This document shows positions 57,070 to 64,000 of a stretch of DNA of 64,000 bases, piece after piece. This DNA comes from Stictocephala bisonia (taxonomy: Eukaryota > Arthropoda > Insecta > Hemiptera > Membracidae). Position 1 is the stretch's first letter. Each line of letters opens with the position of its first letter. The stretch spans positions 160,001 through 224,000 of the forward strand of contig JAQJVL010000285.1 in the NCBI GenBank assembly GCA_035578905.1, in the 5' to 3' direction. The notes under the pieces were generated by a model, which did no database searches, had not been told where the DNA came from, and saw nothing but the letters and a program-made list of their open reading frames with translations. The position numbers and the translations under genes are program-made.

Positions 57070-57447
57070 TACCGGGTGTTAACGCAACCCTATTAACAAT
57101 TACAGAAAATTAAGGTGTAAGACAATTACAAGTTCATAGGTTGGTATCCTTGGTTCTTCTTCTTCCTTAGCTATCAGCTGATTTACATCATTGCATTGTT
57201 GTTCACTTTATTTGGGTTTCGTGCAATGTCATTAGGTTGAGGTTAGAAACATGGCTTTGAGCAAAGATCAGAGAGTGGTTATTGTGAAGGAATATTTTAA
57301 AACAAAATTGTTTTATGTCAAGATGCTTTCAAACAGTGTTCTGAACCAGTTGTATTAACTATGTGTATGTTAATTGTCTCTACAGTATTGTATTGAAACT
57401 CAACCCAGTTCAAATCATGAGTTGCGTTTTAAAAGAAACACCCTGTA
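57070..57447 (+). mobile_element. Truncated mariner-like element with DUF4817-like N-terminus
   Basis: Left end TACCGGGTGTT and right end (inverse TACAGGGTGTTTC) form short inverted repeats bounding 378 bp. Inside, an ATG at 57251 opens MALSKDQRVVIVKEYFKTK, which resembles the helix-turn-helix start (xxxSxEQRVFIVExYxxTKS) found in many insect transposon proteins. The frame is lost soon after. An internal-deletion derivative of an autonomous element. Confidence 0.65.
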
Positions 57448-57734
57448 CTAATGTCTTGACAAATGGGTTTATTTCATTCATTGCTATCAATAACTGCTAG
57501 TATGTTTGGTTTTGTCTGATCATATTCCCTAAAAGTCATGATTTACAATTGTAATAGTTTAAATGTTTGAATATTTTTTTAAACTTATGTTAAACGTATT
57601 TTCAACTTCATATTTCTTAACTTTAAAGTGGAATAGGCAGTATATACATTTAAATTTATTTCACTTACAAACATTTATAGTTTTAATAAGAATCTTCTTT
57701 TGTACTTAAAAAAAGTGCACCTTTTAGTTAACAA
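57448..57734. other. AT-rich DNA, no gene seen
   Basis: Nothing recognised. Confidence 0.4.
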
Positions 57735-57965
57735 CGTAAAATAAAATGATTGACACTATTTGTCCATCACCAATGAAGTATTTATTAGATTTATGACTGA
57801 GATAAAATAGCAGTAAACTTCAACTGGCTTAAAATTATTTCTGTCTACAATCACCTCACTTCACTGTCAACCAACGACGCTATTAGCTTACTTCGGCGAG
57901 TGACAATTTGAAGGTCATACTGTTTAATAAAATTATACATAAAGTACGTATTTATTCATGGTATT
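57735..57965. repeat. Duplicated module D, copy 2
   Basis: Same orientation and close match to 50358-50605, with small indels (ATTTCTGTCTACAATCACCT, CACTTCACTGTCAACCAACG, ATTAGCTTACTTCGGCGAGT). The two copies are 7.4 kb apart. Confidence 0.75.
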
Positions 57966-58265
57966 TTAATGTAGGCAATTTGAAAATGTTATAGCATTAT
58001 TATAAAGTAGTTGTTCAAAATAATTACAGTATAAAAAAGTTAATGACATTAAAATTTTCTCACGTTGAAATATGATAATTACTTAATTAGCATTTACGTT
58101 TTGAGCAGTGAACATATAAAGTGTTTTCTACACTGTAAGACTTTCCCACTAGTAAAAATATTATTCTGTACAATTTTAGTATTATACAAATAAACCGGAA
58201 TACACTTGAATTTCAAACAAAGGCTATTTTGAAAAGTTTCAAAGTTTTTTAAAATTATTTAAGAA

Positions 58266-58370
58266 TATGTAGAGGCTGTCGGCCATGTTGGTTTTAATCC
58301 CATAAGACCAATGTTATGTTTTAAATTGAACTAATTGGTCCTTTTTAGCGTCATAAATTACTAAGCCCTT
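58266..58370 (+). mobile_element. MITE family E, left part
   Basis: TAGAGGCTGTCGGCCATGTT, GGTTTTAATCCCATAAGACC and AATGTTATG match the ends of 15449-15882, and GGTCCTTTTTAGCGTCATAA matches its early interior. The rest is absent; the foldback element starting at 58405 may have interrupted it. Confidence 0.65.
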
Positions 58371-58404
58371 CTTTGACCAGTATAGTAATATACAGTGTGA
58401 GTTT

Positions 58405-59108
58405 TGAGTCAGTTAACTCCTAACTCGTTTTCATAGTTTATAAAAGATTTGCTTTTTGAATATACCATTAAATTAATAACAACCCACACTACGTTTAGAG
58501 TGTTATTAGGGATCAGTCGGGGTCCAAGATCTAGGAGTCAACTTCATTATTTAAAATAGGATTTTGGTCGTGTGATATGTTGTTTAACACCACCACTTCA
58601 AGCTAAAAACAATTGTGCAATCAGAATTTTAAATAGACGTTTAATTCATTAGTTATTAATTATTTTGTTATTTTATTTTCTTGGTCACCACCTGCGTATT
58701 TTCCTAACTAAAACTGATTTGTTACAAAACAAACAACACCCTAAACACACGATAAAAACAAAAACATGTTTTTTCCATAACAAACCAGTGTTTATTAGGA
58801 AAATACACAGACATGAACAATTAAATAAAATAACAAAATAATTAATAACTAAAAACCTACATATCATTTTTAAAGTATGATTGCGCAAATTTTTTTTAGT
58901 CTGAATGACGATGTTAAATGGCATATCACTTGACAACGTTCCCTCTTAAAATTTTGAAGTTGACTTCTATATCTTGGACCCCAAGTGGTCCCTAATGACA
59001 TTGAAACTTTCTAAATGTAGTGTGGGTTGGTATTAATTTAATGGCATATTCAAAAAGCAAACCTTTGAAAAACTGTAGAAACAAGTTGGGGGATAGCTGA
59101 ATAACTCT
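58405..59108. mobile_element. Foldback element with ~340-bp arms
   Basis: The two halves are inverted copies of each other about a centre near 58758. Matching pairs include TTTGCTTTTTGAATAT(A/G)CC at 58450 with its inverse at 59045, AACCCACACTAC at 58481 with 59015-59028, GGGGTCCAAGAT at 58519 with 58971-58984, TTGTGCAATCA at 58613 with 58880, TTATTAATTATTTTGTTATT at 58655 with 58828-58850, and TATTTTCCTAA at 58697 with 58796-58806. Only the central ~40 bp is unpaired. No coding capacity. Confidence 0.88.
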
Positions 59109-60534
59109 TATTTGTTTTTAAAAATAACAAAATATAACATAAAATAATACAACAACACCCACTTGTTCAGTAATTTACATTTTATTATGTGCTTTTTTTC
59201 TACGGACTAGACGTTGTTCAACAAATCCATTTTATTTATTCTAATCGAAATCACCAAATATAATAAATACTTAGCCATGGTGACTATTATTCTATGTAAT
59301 ATATTAATTATAAAAATAGTTGATATAAAAATTTTAAATTACGAACCTATATTAAATTTTAAAACAAATTTTTATTTATTTTTTTATTAGTAATAAACTC
59401 GTTAATCCGTAAAATATGGTTTAACTTCACCATAAGCCATGTAAGAGGGGCGGGGAGTTTGCCGCCCTGCGCAGAAACACGACAGAAGGCGGCCACATCC
59501 CTCGGTAGCCTAGCAACGACAATTTGCCGAGCCCAGCGCTTCAACTTTAGTGTCCCACTAAATGCCCCCTTCATAGGATCAGCCAGGATCTTGTTCAGCC
59601 TACTATAGTAGATTACCAGAGAAAATAGGTTCAATCTGTTTTGTCTTAACACATTTAGCCTGTGAGGTGTTGACAAGTAATCATAGCTGATTTAGACAGC
59701 CATCAAATACATCTACATAAAATAAAGTAAATTGATGGTAATAATTTCCCATTGGTTGGTGTTCATGTTCATATAATAATTGGTAAGAAATTGGATTAAA
59801 AAGGCATACATAGTCAAAAAATAATAGTAAAAAAACCTTTAAGCTTTTTACTTGTGCAATTTGTAAAATTGAAAAAATAGGCAAGTTAAAACATTTTAAG
59901 ATTTTTCTAAGGAACTTATTAAATTTTTATCCCTTTGTGTAATCAGTGTATATTTTTAATTTATTCTGGGATCTTATGTAAAATTGCTAGAAATTAAAAT
60001 TTATTACCTTCCCTGAATGAACGAACCAATATATCAACAAGCGCTAGGGTCTTGTAAAAGTGACTCCAACTTAAAAAGCAAAAATGAAGTAAATAAACAA
60101 GGAAATCGTGCAAATATGCATAATTGGTGAAATTGATCAAATAGAATAAGCCCATTGAACTAAAGAAAATTGTTTTTTTATACAAAGTGTTAGCACGCAG
60201 ATTTATTTCTAATTATAACCACGAAAAATCATGAGTTAAGATAACGTATGATTAAAAGTAAATATAATAATGTAATATTAAATAGAAGGAAAATTATAAA
60301 TAGTAAATGTTTTAATATATTGGCGAATAAACACGGGGGAAATGTTAGATACTGAGACGCCACTCTCATAATTTATCCAATTAACATATATTTTTAAAAA
60401 CACACACATTTTTCTCCTAAGCCAAAAGTTGTGAATTATAGAGACAACTTAGAAATTAAATGAAGATAGTCTTTATTTTTCCTTATAAATGGTGAAGACG
60501 TGGATGTTGAAACCATTGCCCAAAATAGGATATT
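59109..60534. other. AT-rich DNA with a GC-rich open frame at 59359-59676
   Basis: The minus-strand frame of 105 codons (starts MSTPHRLNVLRQ) covers a GC-rich island at 59450-59600 that stands out from AT-rich flanks. The peptide is rich in basic residues (SRLNKILADPMKGAF, KLKRWARQIVVARL) and may be a fragment of a transposon protein, but I cannot name the family. Elsewhere nothing is recognised. Confidence 0.25.
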
Positions 60535-60835
60535 ATTATTATTATTCATCCTAAGACGCCGATCGTAGAGATATAGGCGAATATGAGGTGTCAATGAGTG
60601 TGATGAGTGTAGATAAACGAGTGTAGTCATTGTTACTATCTGAGTTCGACTTAGCTCAGAAAGGACTATTTATTAATAGCCCAATAGCTAGGGCAACTAT
60701 GGGACCTACAGCTTTACGTGGGATCCGAACCACTTAGTGGTGGTCTGATTTTCAGCTAACTGACAAGTTTGACACTTAGTTCTCTTCCCTACACATCACC
60801 TTGACTACCATTCAACACGGATACGCCAGATATGT
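60535..60835 (-). mobile_element. SINE-like family C, copy 4
   Basis: Preceded by an (ATT)n tract at 60532-60546, as copy 5 is, suggesting a trinucleotide 3' tail. Contains AGACGCCGATCG, AATAGCCCAATAGCTAGGGC, GGGATCCGAACCAC (inverse B-box), GGTCTGATTTTCAGCTAACT and TTGACTACCATTCAACACGG. The distal part is missing. Confidence 0.75.
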
Positions 60836-60897
60836 CATAATTGAGATTGATATCGTAACCGTGTAGGGTGAGTGGACCGTGGACCTCCTCCATGAAT

Positions 60898-61263
60898 CAC
60901 AGTGAAGTAAAAGGGATCGCACCCAATAGTATACTAAATGTGTGTCGATCTGTTGTTTCTCCAGTGTCCATGTTTGTTATGGCCAGCTTATTGTGAGTCT
61001 CTCCCTTATTGTGAGTCTCTCCCTTATTGTGAGTCTCTCCCTTATTGTGAGTCTCTCCCTTATTGTGAGTCTCTCCCTTATTGTGAGTCTCTCCCTTATT
61101 GTGAGTCTCTCCCTTATTTCCTAAAATCCTCAAAGTTAAATGTAGTAATTATTACTACAGATGTATACAAAGATGTACATTATAAGTGGTAATCTATTTA
61201 TAACTACCACTGATCGTATGCTGCAGCCATGAGAGAGCGACTCTGTTTCTTTTTTCTCTGTGC
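60898..61263 (+). mobile_element. Family-A element enlarged by an internal 18-bp array
   Basis: Left end CACAGTGAAGTAAAAGGGATCG and right end AGCGACTCTGTTTC...TTTCTCTGTG. Interior as in the 47927 copy (AATAGTATACTAAATGTGTG, CTACAGATGTATACAAAG, AACTACCACTGATCG), but the CCTTGTCAGTC...CTTATT segment is expanded. Confidence 0.8.
60988..61120. repeat. 18-bp tandem array within family-A element
   Basis: Seven perfect units of TTATTGTGAGTCTCTCCC starting at 60988 and every 18 bp. It produces repeating hexapeptide frames on both strands (84 and 78 codons) that are not genes. Confidence 0.95.
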
Positions 61264-61679
61264 TTGAATGTTTTGTTGGCCCTCCATCAATTTTATAATT
61301 ATCACTATTTAGACATGTAGTAATTCAAGATACAATAGCACGCATCAATGTATAACGGGTATTGCCTATACGTCAAGTAGCGCAGCGTTTTCATCTTAAA
61401 TTCCCTATTTTAAATTTAAATAATTGAAAACAATTAAATATTTTTATTTGTATTAAGAATCTATTTAAAAATTCATCATGGCTATTACTCTTATTACAAA
61501 CAGGTATTACTTGGCAAGGTCGAGTTGATAAATATATAAATGCTGCTAAGAAATACCTTGACTCGTTATTTTTGTCATTTGCCGTTTGTGATTTGAAAAT
61601 ATTCTACTATTTAAAGAATTTGTTTTTTTTTATTACTGTATAGCAAATATAAGTAATCAAAATAGTATAGAAATGTATT
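61264..61679. other. AT-rich DNA, no gene seen
   Basis: Contains two short copies of a CAAGGT/ATACCTTGAC-type text at 61515-61565. Nothing else. Confidence 0.35.
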
Positions 61680-62110
61680 ATTATTATTATTACATATGAG
61701 ACGCCGACACAACGTTGTTGGTATTTTAAGGCAAATATGAATGGTTATATGAGTGTAGGATGAGTGTGGATGAGTGTAGTCTGGTTACTAACTGAGTTCA
61801 ACTGTTCCTCAGAAAGGGCAATTTATTAATAGCCCAACAGCCAGAGCAACTAAGGGACCTACTGCTTTACGTGGAATCCGAACCACGTAGTGCTGGTCTG
61901 ATTTTCAGCTAATTGACAAGCCTGATAATCAGTTATCTCCCCCACACAACATCCGCACAATGATTACCGCCCAACATGGACACCCCAGACTTGTCTAGTA
62001 GTGTCCACGCCGATAGCAACCATCAAGCGGACGCCATGTCGGTATTAAGAGAACTGAGCATCCAACCTATCGCCTACAATCTCCCAAACACTTTGTCCCC
62101 GTGTATTCTG
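61680..62110 (-). mobile_element. SINE-like family C, copy 5 (longest)
   Basis: Starts with a (TTA)n tract at 61678-61692 then GAGACGCCGACACAACG, and runs through CAGAAAGGGCAATTTATTAA, AGCCCAACAGCCAGAGC, GGAATCCGAACCACGTAGTG (inverse B-box GGTTCGGATTCC), GTCTGATTTTCAGCTAATTG, TTACCGCCCAACATGGACAC, GACGCCATGTCGGTATTAAG and ATCGCCTACAATCTCCC. Read on the minus strand it ends in the trinucleotide tail. Confidence 0.8.
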
Positions 62111-62360
62111 TTCTTTGGATCAACTGTTACTTAACTTTGTTAAGAAAGGTTAGATATTTTATATGTAGACATATAAAAAAGTTAAAGTAATTACCTCCCA
62201 ATTTCTGCCTACAGTTATACTATGGAGCATTTTCTTAAAGCTCCTCTTTAGAGAAATGTATTCAATTAAATATAAAACCTACAAACTTGACAAGCCTATT
62301 TTATATGTAAAAACGTTTAAGATATAAATGAGCATCCGTGTCTTATATTGTAATTTTTAT

Positions 62361-62626
62361 CACGGAGAACATAAAAAATAAAAAGTCACAATGTGCGCTG
62401 AATGGGTACTGAGTCATAACTTGGTGTGTTTAGTTGTTAGTGCTGAGTTCTTCGTGTGGATGTCAAGGCCAACGCCGTTTTAGTCGCTCCTTTATCCCCC
62501 TCCAAATCCTGAGATATAAGCGCATTAATTGTTTTAAAAAATGTATAAAGATTTACATCGGTGGTAAGTGCCACTGAGTCGTTCCCTCCGGCCACAAAAT
62601 AGACCTCTGTGTCTTTTTTCACTGTG
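62361..62626 (+). mobile_element. Family-A element, diverged
   Basis: Left end CACGGAGAACATAAAAAATA, right end TCTTTTTTCACTGTG. Interior landmarks are recognisable but mutated (CACAATGTGCGCTGAATGGG, CAAGGCCAACGCCGTTTTAG, CCAAATCCTGAGATATAAGC, GGCCACAAAATAGACCTCTG). The oldest-looking full-length copy here. Confidence 0.7.
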
Positions 62627-63050
62627 TTTTAGTTCACTTACTGATATAAACAGTGTTTGAGACTTCCCCAAAATCCCACTTGCTGTAAAACTAACTTCGG
62701 GAGACTCTAATCGGAAACTTGCTAGATTTTTTTTTAAACTGCTTAGCCTTACTTAAGTATCATATCTATTCACCAAAAAATATTTACTACAGTTTATATG
62801 GTTGCAGGCAATAATACAGAATTTTCACAGCTGCATAGTGAGTGTGTTATTTGATTTTCTTGAAAGTTGCGCTCATTTTAATCAACGAACCAGGACTGTT
62901 TGTGAAAATAACAACTGGCTCATGTCTGTAAAAACAAAATGGTGGACGTAAGACTAAATTGAGATTTAGGTCGGTACTTCTGCATGATCGGTGCAAGAAT
63001 GTGCAAATAACAGAAAATAATATGGATGAACATCTATGTAGGACATACAA
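62627..63050. other. AT-rich DNA, no gene seen
   Basis: No domain-bearing frame or defined repeat. Confidence 0.35.
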
Positions 63051-63119
63051 CGCTGTATAAACTTTCGTTAGCATTTTATGTGAAATTTTTTATGCATAAT
63101 GTATTGTTATCTCTTTTAC

Positions 63120-63350
63120 ATACATATCGTCATGTTATACGTATATTTAACAGGTACATTTCAACATGTTACATGTGCATGGAACAGGCAAATATCGTTA
63201 TGATGTATGAATTTAACAGGTAGATTTCATCATATTACATGTGCATGTAATATGTACATTTAACAGATACATATGGTCATGTTATATAAATGTAATATAC
63301 ATATTATAGAATTGTATATGTATATTACAATTCTATAATATACATATAAG
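63120..63350. repeat. ACATGTTACATGTGCATG-rich repeats ending in a perfect hairpin
   Basis: Loosely repeated TTTAACAGGTACATTTC/ACATGTTACATGTGCATG units at about 63145-63290 are followed by ATTATAGAATTGTA (63303-63316), a 9-bp loop and its exact inverse (63326-63339). Confidence 0.65.
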
Positions 63351-63371
63351 AATAAGCATCCATAGACCTTC

Positions 63372-63538
63372 TGTTATGTTGTTTGCTTTACGCTTGATGA
63401 TGAAATAAGACTACGAAGTCCAAAAACTTGTTATGTTGTTTAATTTTTCACCTGATGATGAAATAGAATACGAAGTCCAAACTTTTTATGTTGTTTACTT
63501 TTCGCCTGATGATGAAATAGACTACGAAGTCCAATTCT
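63372..63538. repeat. ~56-bp tandem repeat, three units
   Basis: TTATGTTGTTT recurs at 63373, 63430 and 63486, each followed by (C/T)CTGATGATGAAATA then ACTACGAAGTCCAA. The core contains CTGATGA but GAAG rather than GAAA, so it is not called a ribozyme. Confidence 0.85.
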
Positions 63539-63699
63539 CAGTAGGCTATTTTTCATTTTCCAAATGCTCACAAGAAGCTCACAATCCTTGCATTTTTATA
63601 TCAGCAAACAAAATTTGAGATTTTTTTTATCAAACAACGGTCATTATTGCACTTTTGATTGAAGGTAGGTTGTGTACAGTTATGTATCATTAACGACCA

Positions 63700-64000
63700 T
63701 TCGATTGGGGTAATGTGGAATGGGAAATGAAAAAAAGAATGAGTGTTCGTGAAGACAACCTATAATCTCACCGAGGAAGTATCATGTTGGAGGGAATTAT
63801 TAAAACGGACAGTCACTGTCAATATTGAAGGAAGGCGGTTAGGCCCGACAGGTGTCGACTCGGCTCGTGCATAGTTGATGTTGAACAGGGTGATTATCCC
63901 GGCCACTCGGCACTCGTTAGGCTGTCATTTATATCTATAATTGACGAGTGTTGGGATCGGTCACAATCGACCTAACGACCGTCAAACATCCGGCGGCAAA
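63700..64000. promoter_or_regulatory. Candidate regulatory element at right edge
   Basis: A GC-richer unique block with CCGACAGGTGTCGACTCGGC, GGGTGATTATCCCGG, GCTGTCATTTATATC and CGACCTAACGACCGTC. No open frame. It may continue past the window and could lie near the missing first exon or promoter of the noc-type gene, but nothing here encodes the expected N-terminal motif. Confidence 0.3.

Noticed and set aside
60897..61192. Repeating CESLPY / HNKGET frames
   Set aside because: Translation of the 18-bp array inside a family-A element.

Overview
The window reads as a piece of an insect chromosome, probably hemipteran or a related non-dipteran. The grounds are perfect TTAGG-type (CCTAA)n telomere-like arrays, a spliced animal zinc-finger gene of the noc/elbow (NET) family, AT-rich non-coding DNA, and a mix of insect-style transposon remains. 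The order is inferred and I did not verify it.

Only one protein-coding exon is convincing: the large second coding exon of a no ocelli/elbow B-type transcriptional repressor on the minus strand (43254-44372). It opens at a clear splice acceptor and carries the Sp-type SPLALLAQTC motif, a Groucho-type FKPY motif and the NET zinc finger. The short first coding exon should lie at higher coordinates. I could not find it, so 44373-64000 is probably first intron and/or upstream DNA, and 1-43253 is downstream intergenic DNA. Scattered GC-richer blocks without coding signatures (for example 2346-2700, 9610-10030, 20740-21140, 26960-27240, 37640-38200, 49820-50200, 63700-64000) are candidate regulatory elements, as expected near a developmental regulator in a gene desert. 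No function is shown for them.

The rest is repetitive. (i) Retroelement relics: a Jockey/CR1-like non-LTR pseudogene (4925-6840), a second copy (35790-36870), two other RT scraps (21805-22075, 39688-39825), and a Penelope-like element with YVDD reverse transcriptase and GIY-YIG nuclease remains (32700-34200, minus). (ii) Hammerhead ribozyme motifs: one with a complete core beside the Penelope-like element (32715-32766), one inside a 67-bp-armed palindrome flanked by a 12-bp duplication (14003-14201), and a weaker one at 18428-18480. (iii) Inverted-repeat DNA elements: a family with eight copies or derivatives (family A), a TA-flanked mariner-like MITE, a GGCCGACA-ended family (family E), and a large foldback element (58405-59108). 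(iv) SINE-like repeats: a five-copy family with a pol III B-box (family C), a tRNA-derived fragment, and a 5S rRNA-derived copy. (v) Many tandem arrays with periods of 18, 22, 28, about 40, 50, 56, 71, 73, 93, 106 and about 151 bp. The 93-bp and 73-bp arrays create long open reading frames on both strands that are not genes.
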